Assembly (NCBI GenBank): GCA_027575765.1
Contig: JANBPT010000064.1
Span: forward strand, 1 to 64,000
DNA from: Tieghemiomyces parasiticus
Lineage: Eukaryota > Kickxellomycota > Dimargaritomycetes > Dimargaritales > Dimargaritaceae
Length of the DNA stretch: 64,000 nt
Reading direction: 5' to 3'
This document shows positions 41,112 through 51,621 of the stretch, one piece after another. The position numbers and the translations under genes are program-made. Numbering within the stretch: position 1 is the stretch's first letter; each line of letters begins with the position of its first letter. Below the pieces are notes generated by a model. That model had not been told where the DNA came from and did no database searches. It was given only the letters and a program-made list of their open reading frames with translations.

Positions 41112-43376
41112 TTACTCGACGACCTCCTCAGTCTCCTCGACGACTTCCTCGACCCACTCCTCAATCGTCTCGACATTGGCGTCGCCCTCGGTGTCATTCT
41201 CGACGGCCGCGGAGTGCTTACCGAGCACCTCACAGTCCTGGGCGTACTCCTTCGCCTGGCGCTGGCGCCACTGCTTCCAGTCCTCGTTGAGACGGCGGCG
41301 CTTCATAATCTCGGCAGAGCTGGCGGCGCTCTCGGACATGAGGTCCTCCTCCTCGAACTTGGGCGCGAGCTTGGGCAGCTCCTTGACAATGCGGGCCTTG
41401 TCCTCGGCGCTGAGGAGCGAGGCCGGGCGCGGGCGCCAGAGGAACTGCTTGAACTTCTCAAAGGTGTGCTTGCCCAGGAGGGAGCCGCGGAGGTCGTACA
41501 GGGCGAACCCGTTCTCCATCGAGTGGCGCCAGGCCGACGCGTAGGCGGCCACGTAGCGACCCGTGGGGTCCCACTCCACATCGGTGACACCGTAGAGCTC
41601 GGGGCTGGCCAGCAGACGGAACTCGGTCGTGCGGCCCTGGGCGTTAGGCGCCGACAGCTCGTACGCCGTGTCCCAGAACTCCAGATCCCACACCGATGTG
41701 GTGCGCACCGTACCCAGCACGGCGTAGCGGCCGTTGGGCGACCAGAGTACCTCGTTGGTGGTCTTCTTCTCCAGGCGTTCGACGCACTCAAAGTTGCCAA
41801 TCACGCCAGCCGCCTCGCTCTTGAGCTTGCTGGCCCCCTGCAGCGCGTAGAAGCTGACGGTGTTGCGGTTGGTGTTGACGGCCATCCCGCTGGCGTTATA
41901 CTGCACGGCCTGGGGGTCGACGGTCGACACCGTGGCGAAGCGCGGGACGGGGCCCTTGGGCTCCCAGGCAAAGACCACGACGTTATCCTTGAACTCGACC
42001 GTCTCAACGGGCACCGAGCGCTCGCGCATCCAAAATAGCTCAAGGTTGGTGAAGGTGGTCTTCTTGGACTTGGACAGACGGTCGGCCTTGACACACAGGT
42101 AGTCACCCGACGGGTGCCAGTACAACTTACAGTCACTGATGCTGAACAGGTTCTTGGTCCGTACCACCTCCTTGGACGGGACCGAGAGCAGGGTGACACG
42201 TGCGGGTTGGTTGGCCACCTCGGGGGTCCAGTAGGCCAGAGAGTGTTCACCACGCTTAGCCGCGTCGGCGCTGGCCGGGCGGCCGGCCTTGCCGCCGGTG
42301 GGTGACCAGGCGAAGTTGACGATCCCCTCCACCTTCAGGCTCTTGCGGTCGAGCAGGCCCATGCCGGGGGCCTCGTAGATGGACAGCATCTGGCCGGGGA
42401 CGACACGGGCAAAGTAACGGTCGTCGGCCGACCACTTAAAGTGGGGCCAAGCCTCCTTCATGGACAACGGGACGGGGCTCTTGCTGGCGAGCTGGGGCAT
42501 GACGAAGGTGCGTAGGAGGGCGCCCGTACGCAGGTCCCAGATGGCGATGTGCTTGTCGTCGTCCTCGGGGCCAAAGGGGTTGTCCTGGGGGTTGACAGCG
42601 GCCACGGCTTCCGAGTTGATGGGCTCGGGGCTGCAGGTCACCAGGTACTTTTCATTGGGCGAGTAGTCGGCGAACTTGACGCCGGGGTGCACGAACCGTA
42701 CAATCTTGTTCCAGCTCGGACCGCCCCACAGGACCACGCCCTGCCGATGGAAGGTAGTCAAGTAGGTACCCTTGGGCGACCACTGCAGATACGACTCGGT
42801 CCACTTGTTGCGGGTAAACACGTTGTCGGGCTTGCCGTTCTTGTTGTTGACCGACACCACGACCTCGTCGCCGCGGAAGGTCACAAACTCGTCGCGAGCG
42901 CGTTCGTCCAGCAGCCAGCTGCGCAGGTGCTCGCGTTCCTCATAGGCCGGGATGACGGGCGCGCGGAACGTATCGCTCAGGGTGGCGTAGCGCTCCACAT
43001 CGGTGAACTTGTGCACCGACAGGATGTGGGTCTTATCCATCTTAAAGCCATTGAGCTGCTTGATGGCGGCGGCGGCCTGCTCGGGGGTGTCCAGCTCGAT
43101 AAAGAGGTAGCCCTGAGTCGTGGTCTTGCCCGTCTCGGGGTCCTCCTCCTTGGGCATAAAGAGGCCATCGTCCTTGAGCGGGGCTACGGCCTTGAAGATC
43201 TTCTTGACCACGGTCAGCAGCTTCTCCTCCTTGGAGGAATCTACCACGGGTAGATGGTCGACCACGATCACGTTGTCGAAGGACTCATTGAAGGTGAGCT
43301 GGTACTTCTCCTCGATATCAGAGAAGTCGATGTCAGCCTCGGAGGCCGGCAGGTTCCGGGGATCCAGGGCGGGCAT
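41112..43376 (-). CDS. PRT1: Translation initiation factor eIF3 subunit b
   Basis: The scaffold subunit of eIF3, needed to load initiator tRNA and mRNA on the 40S subunit. The single-exon frame has 754 residues (yeast Prt1 763). The N terminus PRNLPASEADIDFSDIEEKY leads into an RRM at about residues 36-125 (DNVIVVDHLPVVD, GYLFIELDTPEQAAAAIKQL). The nine-bladed propeller follows, with blocks such as TYLTTFHRQGVVLWGGP, FVHPGVKFADYSPNEKYLVT, WSADDRYFARV, LLSVPSKEVVRTKNLFSISDCKLYWHPSGDYLCVK split by short linkers, and WSPNGRYAVLG. The C-terminal helix region (FLWRPRPASLLS, MKRRRLNEDWKQWRQ) contacts other eIF3 subunits, and the tail is acidic. It is divergent from RFA1. The start Met fits the family. 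Confidence 0.96.
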   Translation of the reverse strand: MPALDPRNLPASEADIDFSDIEEKYQLTFNESFDNVIVVDHLPVVDSSKEEKLLTVVKKIFKAVAPLKDDGLFMPKEEDPETGKTTTQGYLFIELDTPEQAAAAIKQLNGFKMDKTHILSVHKFTDVERYATLSDTFRAPVIPAYEEREHLRSWLLDERARDEFVTFRGDEVVVSVNNKNGKPDNVFTRNKWTESYLQWSPKGTYLTTFHRQGVVLWGGPSWNKIVRFVHPGVKFADYSPNEKYLVTCSPEPINSEAVAAVNPQDNPFGPEDDDKHIAIWDLRTGALLRTFVMPQLASKSPVPLSMKEAWPHFKWSADDRYFARVVPGQMLSIYEAPGMGLLDRKSLKVEGIVNFAWSPTGGKAGRPASADAAKRGEHSLAYWTPEVANQPARVTLLSVPSKEVVRTKNLFSISDCKLYWHPSGDYLCVKADRLSKSKKTTFTNLELFWMRERSVPVETVEFKDNVVVFAWEPKGPVPRFATVSTVDPQAVQYNASGMAVNTNRNTVSFYALQGASKLKSEAAGVIGNFECVERLEKKTTNEVLWSPNGRYAVLGTVRTTSVWDLEFWDTAYELSAPNAQGRTTEFRLLASPELYGVTDVEWDPTGRYVAAYASAWRHSMENGFALYDLRGSLLGKHTFEKFKQFLWRPRPASLLSAEDKARIVKELPKLAPKFEEEDLMSESAASSAEIMKRRRLNEDWKQWRQRQAKEYAQDCEVLGKHSAAVENDTEGDANVETIEEWVEEVVEETEEVVE

Positions 43377-44353
43377 AGTGGGAAGGAGGGCGGGGGGGAG
43401 GAACGCTGGGCCAGGTAAGGCTTGGTTGATACAGGGCGAAAGGGAGGCGGATGAAAGGGTAGTTGAAGAGGAGGGTGGGGCGAAGACACAAACTGGGGAC
43501 GATGATGATGCAAGGATCTATGAGATCGAAATGGAGTGGTGCGTAACGCGGATGAGGAAAGTACCAGGCAATGATCGATCGGGCAGTATTTGCGCCGGGC
43601 GCATAGGCAGGTCAGTCGGCGATCTCGCAGGCCCAGGCACTGGCGGGAGTGTACGGCTGCCAGCAATTAGCGGTATATCGCTCGCTAAATTACTAGCGTC
43701 TCCCGGTCACTGACACTCCCCTCATCCACCCCTTCCGTTTGGGCTTGACCCCTCAAAATTTTGGCATAGCGGGCTGGAGTGTCAATCCACGCCTGTTCGT
43801 TGCGCCTGGCGGGGCGGTAGGGAGGGAGTGGGGAGAGTCATTTTCCTCAATGGTACAACTCCGCCTGGCCAGGTATATATCACGTGACTACTCGGCCAGA
43901 CCTTCACCTGAACTGGCTCAAGCAATGGACCAGAGCATAAGCTCGGTGGACTGGCCTGTCCGCCCACCACTCACCCCTCCCCTGCTACCTGCGCCTACTT
44001 TTGCCCCTCGCACTCCACACGTTCCGCAAACCGGTTGCTGCGGCCCATCCTCCCTGTGTGTGGATGTCCGATGTTTACCTTTCATTCCCAGCGTGGGAGG
44101 TTTGTTTGGTTTCCTCAAGCTCTGGCGGGCCTGCCAGTGGTACCCGCTACTGTTTGCGAGAGATGCTGCCTTGCCTACACACCCTCTTGCTAACAACCCT
44201 CCACGCATTGGTGGTCTACACCCTTTGAATCCCATTGCTTGACCGACTCGTCCAACCCTCCTTTGATTCCTAGCCGCCGCCACCGCCACGCCCCTTGCCC
44301 ACTTCCTTGTTACAACCTAACGACCCCGCACGCATCCGAAACCGCTGCCCAAC
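43377..44353. promoter_or_regulatory. Divergent promoter region between PRT1 and RFA1
   Basis: This 977-base gap separates two divergent housekeeping genes. It contains TATATATCACGTGAC at about 43874-43888, a joined TATA-like and E-box string. The flanks are pyrimidine-rich on each gene's sense strand. No gene is recognised. Confidence 0.45.
43880..43888. promoter_or_regulatory. TCACGTGAC E-box in the PRT1/RFA1 promoter
   Basis: A TCACGTGAC string directly follows TATATA. It matches the element upstream of RPL7 at 32459 (ATCACGTGAC in both). A Cbf1-type bHLH site is the likely reading; function is inferred. Confidence 0.35.
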
Positions 44354-46775
44354 ATGACGTCCCTCAGCCAGGGTGCGATTATGGTCATTGCCACCAATAA
44401 CACCGACTCGCCGTTGTACTATAAGCCGGTCCTGCAGGTGCTGGCCCTGCGCCGCGCCCAGCAGCAGGTCCCTTCGGGCGGCGCTGCGGCCGACCGTTAC
44501 CGTCTGATCCTCTCGGACGGTGTACATAATATCCAGGCCATCCTGGCCACCCAGCTGACCGATCTGGTTTCCTCGAACCAACTGCAGGTCAACACCGTCA
44601 TCCGCCTAACGTCGTTCGCCTGTAACGAGATTCGCGGCAAATCGTAAGTGCCACCGTGCGCTTCTCGCCACACGTAGGACTGGTAGGTAACGACGGCGGT
44701 CTTGTTGCGTCTCTCCACGCCGCACTGTCTCACACGTACACAAATCCTCCCCTGCCACACCTCTCTATGCCCACGTCCGACCTCCTTGCTTTGCCAGATT
44801 CATCATGATGCTCGGCCTAGACGTTCTCCAGCAGGCCCCAGGCCCGATCGGCGCCCCTGTGTCGGTGTATAACGAGCTGGGGGGAAACCAGGAGGCTGCC
44901 CCGGCCGCTGCGCCCGCCCCAGCCCCGGCCCGGCCACCCGTCCAAAGCTACCAGCAGCAGCAGCCGGCGCAGACCTACAATTCGTACCAGTAAGTGAAAG
45001 GATGGTGGTTTTTGGGTTGCTGCGGCAGGTCCCCAGGGCTGGACGGGAGGGGCAATTTCTTCCCTCTCTAATGGCCCAATCCCCACCGCATCCCACCCAT
45101 TGGCCGACCGTTTTCCTTTTTCTGTAGCCCGCCCTCGCCGAAACCCATGCTCCGGACTAACTCGCTCCACCCGTTCAAACCTCCCTGCCCCGACCATTCC
45201 CCTATCACAGGCCTGCCGCCCCCCAGGCAGCCCCTGCCGGTGGCTACGCGGCCCCGCCGGCTGTGATTTGCCCGATCCGCAGCCTGAACCCCTACCAGAA
45301 CAAGTGGACGATCCGGGCGCGTGTGGTGCACAAGAGCGACATGCGCTTCTGGAACAACGCGCGTGGGGAGGGTAAACTGTTTAGCGTGAACCTGCTGGAT
45401 GAGAGCGGTGAGATCAAGGCCACTGCCTTCAACGAGATGGCCGATACGCTGATGAACCAGCTGCAGGAGGGCAAGGTGTACTACTTCTCGAACGCCCGCG
45501 TCAACATGGCCCGTGCCCAATTCAACAACACCAAGAACGAGTATGAGCTCAGCCTAGACCGCGGCACCGAGGTGGTCCCCTGCAACGAGCCGGCGGCCGA
45601 CGTTCCCAGCGTGCGCTTGGACCTGGTGGGTCTCGACAAGCTGATGGACTACGAGAAGGATGCTTCGGTGGACGCAATCGGCGTGCTCCACGAGGTGGGG
45701 GACCTTAACGAATTTGTGTCCAAGACCACCCAGAAGCCGCTCAGCAAGCGTGACCTCACCCTGATTGACATGAGTCAGCAGGCCGTGCGCCTCACCGTCT
45801 GGGGCAAGCAAGCGCAAGAATTCGCCGTTGAGGACCACGCCGTGCTGGCCGTGAAGGGCGCCAAAGTAGGCGATTTCGGTGGCCGCACCCTGTCCCTTCT
45901 CTCCTCCAGTACCATGACCGTCAACCCGGATATTCCCGAGGCCCACCGGCTACGTGGCTGGTACGATGCCGAGCGCCACAACATCACCCCGCGCTACTAT
46001 ACTTCCGCCGGTATGTCCGGTGGAATGGCCGGCGGCAGCGGTGGCATGGGCGGCGGGGCGCGTCGCGACGTGCGCAAGAACTTGGCGCAGGTCAAAGACG
46101 AGAACCTCGGTAACGAAGACAAGCCCGAATACTTTAACGTGCGCAGCACCGTCACCTACATCCGCGCCGAGAACTTCGCCTACCCGGCCTGCCCCAACGA
46201 AGGGTGCCAGAAAAAGGTGGTGGACAACGGCGGCTCGTGGCGTTGTGAGAAGTGCGACCAAAGTTTCCCGGCTCCACAGTACCGCTACATCATGTCGGTC
46301 AATACCTGCGACCATGTCGGTCAGATTTGGCTGCAGGTGTTTAACGAGGTCGCCGAGCAGATGCTGGGCAAGACGGCTAACGAGATGGAGGAGCTCAAGG
46401 TAAGTGGAAGCGCTAGACTCATTGGGTGCGCCGTGCGGGGAAGAGGGTGAGGGTGGAAAGAGGGGGGGGGTTCGATGCTTACCGGCTGATGCTGCCTGTC
46501 CCTGGAGTCTCTCGCTGCGTGATTATTTACACTTAATTATTCACCTCCTCCATTCCCAACTGTTCACTTCCGCATCACCACAGAATACCGACAACCTCCT
46601 CTTCAAGCAGGCCTTTGAAGTACCCCTGCTCAAGACCTTCGTGTTCCGCTGCAAGGCCAAGGCCGAGACCTACAACGAGACCCGCAAGACGCGGTACACA
46701 GTAATGTCTGCCGCGCCGCTAGACTTTGTGTCCGAGTCGAAACAGCTGATCCAGTCCATCGAGAGCTACGCCTAA
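44354..46775 (+). CDS. RFA1: Replication protein A large subunit (RPA70/Rfa1)
   Basis: The main single-stranded DNA-binding subunit of RPA, used in replication, repair and checkpoint signalling. Exons 44354-44643, 44798-44989, 45211-46399 and 46584-46775 give 620 residues (yeast 621). The N-terminal OB fold (LSQGAIMVIATNN, YYKPVLQVLALRR, RYRLILSDGVHNIQAILA) recruits checkpoint proteins. A Pro/Ala/Gln linker follows (PAPAPARPPVQSYQQQQ). OB-A starts at NPYQNKWTIRARVVHKSDMRFW. OB-B includes DLTLIDMSQQAVRLTVWGKQAQEF. OB-C carries the zinc ribbon with CPNEGC and CEKC pairs, followed by YIMSVNTCDHVGQIWLQVFNE. The C terminus is LLFKQAFEVPLLKTFVFRCKAK with the trimerisation helix. All junction phases agree. 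The introns show no snoRNA boxes. Confidence 0.96.
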
Positions 46776-47048
46776 GGATCTGCTCTGGATCCTGCCAGCT
46801 GCCATGTTTTCTGAGCCAATTAGCTGTGTATTCGATGCTGTCTAACTCTTCTTTTTTGCTACACTTTCCCTATAGGTTATCCTCTGTCTCTGCTATTATA
46901 GTATCTATTCGGTTTAGAATACATATCTCGAAAAAAAATAGATACATACGACATAACGTTGGTGCCCTTAACGATATCCTCATGGCCTGACGTGGGATTG
47001 GCTTTTGAGTGTACTTGGGTTTTATATCAACGGCGCGAATGTTCCGCT
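46776..47048. other. Short convergent gap
   Basis: An AT-rich gap between the 3' ends of RFA1 and the RCF1-like gene. No gene is recognised. Confidence 0.4.
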
Positions 47049-47578
47049 TTACTCCTCCCATTTAAACTTGGGCTCCTTCGGCTGGGCCCCTGTGACCCCG
47101 GCGGCCTCATCGGCTAGCCTCTGTTTCTTCTTTTGATGTTCAAGGTAGCCGTAACCGACCAGCGCCAGTACCGTCAAACCCTGGGTGAGCACACGGTAGA
47201 AGAGCATACGGTTGCCGGCAACCTTGTTACCCCGGCGCAGGTGGTAGACGGCCGAGGTCAAGGCGGCGCAAGTGAGGATGGAGCCTGGGAGGTAGTAAAG
47301 GTGTTGTGGGGGAGGAAGGGAGAGGACGAGAAGAGGATGTCAGCCACAATGAAAAGGCGGTACCGTCCGACATGGATCGTAGGCCGCGTAGGCGGGTTGG
47401 CCACTGGCACCTGACACTCCTGTCTGTTCGGACGACGACGCAGGCCTTGGTCGAGGTGCCTGGACCCTTCCACTCCTGTATAAATTCGTTTCTTACCAAC
47501 GGTCACGATTGGTTCCTCCATGGACTTGCGCATAATGCGCCCGAAAATAGACGTGTCGCGCACTTGCTCCTCCGGCAT
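47049..47578 (-). CDS. RCF1: HIG1-domain mitochondrial protein (Rcf1-like)
   Basis: A small inner-membrane protein of the family that stabilises cytochrome bc1/oxidase supercomplexes. Two exons, 47497-47578 and 47049-47284, give 105 residues. This is shorter than yeast Rcf1 (159) and close to animal HIGD2A (106). The HIG1 core is rebuilt across the intron: MRKSMEEPIVTVG-SILTCAALTSAVYHLRRGNK, then a second hydrophobic helix (VLTQGLTVLALVGYGYL), giving the usual two-helix hairpin. The tail is charged (EHQKKKQRLADEAA). The donor is G|GTAAGA and the acceptor CCCAG. It is divergent from ATP20, another respiratory-chain protein, 980 bases away, which suggests shared control. Assignment to RCF1 rather than another HIG1 paralogue is by family only. 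Confidence 0.85.
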
Positions 47579-48558
47579 CGTGGAATGAGGGGGGTCGGGA
47601 AGGGGAAATCGAAAATCTGTACAGCGTGGAAAGCAATAGGTTTCAAATGAGCTAGAGAGGTGATGCGGATTCAGGAGGTTTCAAGAAGCCATGCTGAGAC
47701 GGATAGGGCATAGATAAAAGGATAGAGGGCGGCTGGAGTGCTGCGAGGTGACAACCTGGCCGCTCAGTGGTTGCAAACCTCGAGCGACCGTGATGATGTG
47801 TTCTATCCCCCTTTCCTTCCTGACCAGTGCCAGTTGTAGCCATACCGGTAGCCCCTGTATGTACCCTACAGACGGCGTACAAAGGCTCTATCGATCGAGG
47901 GGGTATGGTGGACCTGCACGAGGCCAATCAGCCTACCCCCCCCCCCTCCGTGAACCTTACCGTCCATCGGGTTCCCCTTGACGCTAATGGCAGACGACGT
48001 CCATGTAACCCCAGACCCTATTGCGTCCTATTTAGGGGAAACTGACCGGACCACGGGTGGTGTCCACGCCGAGCCCTCGTCAATTATGTGGATATCTGAA
48101 CCACGTTGCCCGACGCGGCAGCGTATGTCATGGTAGCTGCAAGCTACGCCTACCGGAGGCTGCGCGGTAGATTGGGGGTGAGTAATAAGGATGGCTCCTG
48201 GTGGTGAGCATGGCGGCGGAAAACTCCCATTGGTGCCGATTATTTGTCTGAAAACACCCGCCTGCAGAGCTTGTAAGGCAGTGGGGGACGGCAGGCTATC
48301 CTGCGGCCTTTGACACGTCGTACCGAGCACTCTACCCAACCTACCCCTACCAGCTTCACACCGTCTGATTCACCACCACCAGAACCCCTCGATTCACGTT
48401 GCTCTCACCCGGATTGCACCTGCCCACGCCCTTCATACTAATCTCGACCCCTACGTTGACTAGATCGCAATCTTCGGCTTTTAGGATCCTTTCTTTCGCC
48501 AACCGTCCTTCCCATTCCCTGTGAATCCATCGTATAAAACGTTTTTTTATTTTTCACC
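47579..48558. promoter_or_regulatory. Divergent promoter region between RCF1 and ATP20
   Basis: This 980-base gap separates the starts of two nuclear genes for mitochondrial inner-membrane proteins. The ATP20-proximal part is pyrimidine-rich and ends with a T run (48541-48554). I did not recognise a specific regulatory motif. Confidence 0.4.
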
Positions 48559-49139
48559 ATGAGCGCCTCTCTCTTCACCCGCGCCTCCACGGCCGCCCGC
48601 CAGCTCACCCGTAATGTGAACACCCAGGAGCTGCTCGACAAGTCTAAGGTGTACGCCAACAAGGCCGGTGTCCTCATGTCCAACCAAGCCAGCAGCCTGG
48701 CCAAGTCGGCCCAGGGCCTATCCCCCAAGATCGGCGGTAAGTCAATCCACAGCCTTTGAATCAGGTCGTGGCGGTTCGGTCGTTTGCTGGGGCATCTCCC
48801 CCCCCACCCTACCCACCTCATCACTGCTGACCCTCCCTCCTTTGTCGCCCGCGCAACATACTACCCTTGATAGGTTTCGTGGACTGCACTACATACTGGG
48901 CAAAGGTGACTAAGGAGCTCGCCAAGCAGGTGTACACCAAGGAGCAGCTTGCCCCGCCGTCTCTGGCCGAATACCAGCCCGCCCGCAAGGAGCTGCTCAA
49001 GCTGTTCAAAACCGAGAACCTCAAGAACATCACCCGGCAGGACGCCGTCAAGGCCACCGTAGTAGCCATCGAGGTCGCCGGATTCTTTATGATCGGTGAG
49101 ATTATTGGTCGCCGCAACCTGGTCGGCTACAACGTCTAA
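48559..49139 (+). CDS. ATP20: Mitochondrial ATP synthase subunit g
   Basis: Subunit g of the F1Fo ATP synthase, needed for dimer rows and cristae shape. Exons 48559-48736 and 48874-49139 give 147 residues (yeast Atp20 is 115, with a shorter N terminus). The N terminus is basic and hydroxylated (ASLFTRASTAARQLTRNVN), as in a mitochondrial presequence. The family domain spans the intron (PKIGG-FVDCTTYWAKVTKELAKQVY), with QLAPPSLAEYQPARKELLKLF, and a C-terminal helix with a glycine motif (VVAIEVAGFFMIGEIIGRR) that dimerises in the membrane. The junction is G|GT. AATAAA lies at 49249-49254. Confidence 0.92.
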
Positions 49140-49492
49140 AAGGGCCCGGATTTAATGGTGAGATGATCGGATCGGTCGAACTGGGTGCTTTTCTTGTTTA
49201 TGCGTCCTGTAGATGAGGGCTGTCGGGTTCTACACAGGCTTCTGCTATAATAAAATTACCCACGCTTTCAACTCCTAGCTGCCTTAACTTTGAGGTGCTC
49301 TTTTTTTAAAAAGGTTACGATTCCGCTGCTTTAAGAGGAAAGGGGAAAGATACTATGTTCTTCTGAACCAATCTATCAGCAATTCTCGCTTTACTGAGCC
49401 ACTTTAGGTTACAATAATCGACCCGACGGGTCTTATCAGACAGCAAAGTTAGGTACGGGAGGGAGGTGCTCAACGCGGATATCGCCCGCCAC
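49140..49492. other. Convergent intergenic region
   Basis: A gap between the 3' ends of ATP20 and CDC37. It holds the ATP20 poly(A) signal and no recognised gene. Confidence 0.4.
49249..49254 (+). terminator. Poly(A) signal of ATP20
   Basis: AATAAA lies 110 bases after the ATP20 stop codon. Confidence 0.4.
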
Positions 49493-51094
49493 TCATTTCT
49501 TGGCTGCGTTGGCGGCGATTTCCTCCTCGAACGGGTCGACAATCTTCTCGCCGGCAATGGAGATAAACTGCCCTTCCATACACTTTTCCAGGACCTTGTC
49601 CGCCTCGGCCCCAGGCATCTTGGCGAACGCCTGGTTCACCGCCTCGAGGGTACCGACCTTGAGGGCATCCCGGAAGAAATCGGGCAGGCCCTCGTATAGC
49701 TCACGACGCTGGCGTTCCTCGGAGCCTTCCGGGAGAGTTTCGAGCGGAACGGACTCGTCAGGGAGGTCGACCTCAACGGTGGCGTTCGGGTCGTCGGATT
49801 GGAGCTGGATCGACTCCACGTCCTCGCTCTGTGGGGGTTGTTTACGGCGTTCCTCAAGGAGGACGGCCGAGCGTTCGCGGATCCGGTCGTACATGGTTTG
49901 GACTTCGGCCTCAAACATGGCCCGTGCGCGCGGCTCAGAACGGTAGCGCATGATAAACAAGGAGACGCCGTCGCGACCCAGGCGGGCGCAATACTGGAGA
50001 ATAAGAGCCTGGTGTACCGCGCGTTTGGCTGTGGTTGCGTCGCCCGACATCTGCGCCTCGAAGGCCTTCACCAGGATCTCGTCCGAGATGGACTCGTCCA
50101 CAATGTTGGGGTACTTGGAAATGTAGGCCGTCGTGGCGTCCAGGTTCTTGAGGTGGGTGAACTCCTCAACAATCTGCTCGACTGTGAGCTGCGGACTGGC
50201 CGCGGACTTGGGTCTGGCGGTTGCCGCCGTTGTTGACGACGATGGCTGGGACGGTGCCTTGGATTGACCGACGCTTTCCGGGTTAAGAACTTCAATGGCC
50301 TGCGTTGTGGTAGCGGTCGATCGGTTTGAGGGTTCCGCCTGGCCGCCCTCGGCCTTGTAGCCGCTGTTCCACCCGCTCCGAGCCTCGCCGGTATCCTTGG
50401 CGCGCACGATGGTGGGTACCTTGGCGGCCTTGTTGACTGCCGAATGACTGAATCCATCCCGGCACAGCTCGTCGGTCGAAATCTTGTGCCGCTTCTCCTT
50501 TTCCAGCCGCTCCCGTTCCGCCTTAGCCTTGACCAGGTCGGACTCGAACCGGTCGGCGTATTCTGCGAGCTGCTTCCCGTAGGCCGGTAGGAGGCCGTCA
50601 GCGACGGTCGCCGCGTCATCCTTCGAATCGGACCCTTGGACCTCAGCGTGGATCCGGTTAAGTAGGCCGCCCAGTAGGTCGTCGTGAGATAGTTCGGCAA
50701 GGGCCGGATTGGCCGCTAGGGCAGCCGCCACTGCGTTCTTGTCCGACGTTGAACCGCCTACCTTGGCCTGGGCCTGGGCCTGGCTCTGCGCCAATGCCAT
50801 GGCCTTCTGGCGGTCCTGAAAGTGGGTCAAGTACCGTTGGACCTCGCACTGGAACGCCGCGGCGTCGCCGCGCTGAACCACTTCTTGTAGACGGCGGAAA
50901 TCCTGGAGCAACCCGGTCTGCTCCTGAATCTGCCGGGTGAGACCTTGAATCTTGGCGTCACGTTCCTGACGTTCCCGGTGGATGGCCTCCTGGCGGGCCC
51001 GGATGAAGGAACGTTTGTCAACGTTGGGGTGGACTTCGACATCCTCGTCGTCCGACAACTCGATGTTGTCCCATTTTGAGTAGTTGAGCGGCAT
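49493..51094 (-). CDS. CDC37: Hsp90 co-chaperone Cdc37
   Basis: A kinase-specific co-chaperone that delivers client kinases to Hsp90. The single exon encodes 533 residues (yeast 506). The N terminus YSKWDNIELSDDEDVEVHPN is the invariant Cdc37 signature and contains the CK2 site, Ser14. VDKRSFIRARQEAIHRERQ continues the kinase-binding coiled coil. The middle Hsp90-binding domain covers about residues 290-420 (LTVEQIVEEFTHLKNLDATTAYI, LILQYCARLGRDGVSLFIMRY). The C-terminal domain is about 450-533 (LPDFFRDALKVGTLEAVNQAFAKM split by a short gap, then GQFISIAGEKIVDPFEEE). A Gln/Ala-rich stretch near residue 105 is variable. The leader is C/T-rich on the sense strand. Confidence 0.95.
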   Translation of the reverse strand: MPLNYSKWDNIELSDDEDVEVHPNVDKRSFIRARQEAIHRERQERDAKIQGLTRQIQEQTGLLQDFRRLQEVVQRGDAAAFQCEVQRYLTHFQDRQKAMALAQSQAQAQAKVGGSTSDKNAVAAALAANPALAELSHDDLLGGLLNRIHAEVQGSDSKDDAATVADGLLPAYGKQLAEYADRFESDLVKAKAERERLEKEKRHKISTDELCRDGFSHSAVNKAAKVPTIVRAKDTGEARSGWNSGYKAEGGQAEPSNRSTATTTQAIEVLNPESVGQSKAPSQPSSSTTAATARPKSAASPQLTVEQIVEEFTHLKNLDATTAYISKYPNIVDESISDEILVKAFEAQMSGDATTAKRAVHQALILQYCARLGRDGVSLFIMRYRSEPRARAMFEAEVQTMYDRIRERSAVLLEERRKQPPQSEDVESIQLQSDDPNATVEVDLPDESVPLETLPEGSEERQRRELYEGLPDFFRDALKVGTLEAVNQAFAKMPGAEADKVLEKCMEGQFISIAGEKIVDPFEEEIAANAAKK

Positions 51095-51621
51095 GGTGGT
51101 AGAGGTGGCTATTGGAGAAGGTCAGAATGCGCAAACGGGGGTGGGGTTGAGGGTAGTAGTAGGGATGGGAGACGCTTGAGCTTGGGCAAGGAGAGTAAGA
51201 TGGTTAATGACGGATACGGACTGATGTGGAAAGTTTGGGCAGACTGCTGATACCTACGACTTCCGACCTGCAGCTGTTTGAGTGACTAACCTGTTGTCCG
51301 AAACCCGGCCTCGGGGTGGGGGGCCGTATGAATGTGTCTGTGGGGAAGGTGGGAGGAGTAAAAGCGCGAGCGGCTTCTAGAACTCTCCCCTGCGTGGTCC
51401 ACTCCGCCCACATCTTACCGTGTGATCTATTCCCAGTAATAATTATGGCCATTGTTGCCAGTACTAACGGCCGACCATGAAGAGCTCCTAGCAATTTAAC
51501 GCCACACGCGGGGCGCAGTCAATACTACTAGAAAGTAGGTTACTGGTTTAATAATAAAAGGTCGTTATCCCCCTTAATAGCCGACGCGTGATCCCGCCGG
51601 TTCAACAGCCAAAGCCACTCT
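51095..51621. other. Intergenic region upstream of CDC37
   Basis: A gap between two minus-strand genes. The first 100 bases are purine-rich on plus, consistent with the CDC37 leader. No gene is recognised. Confidence 0.4.
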
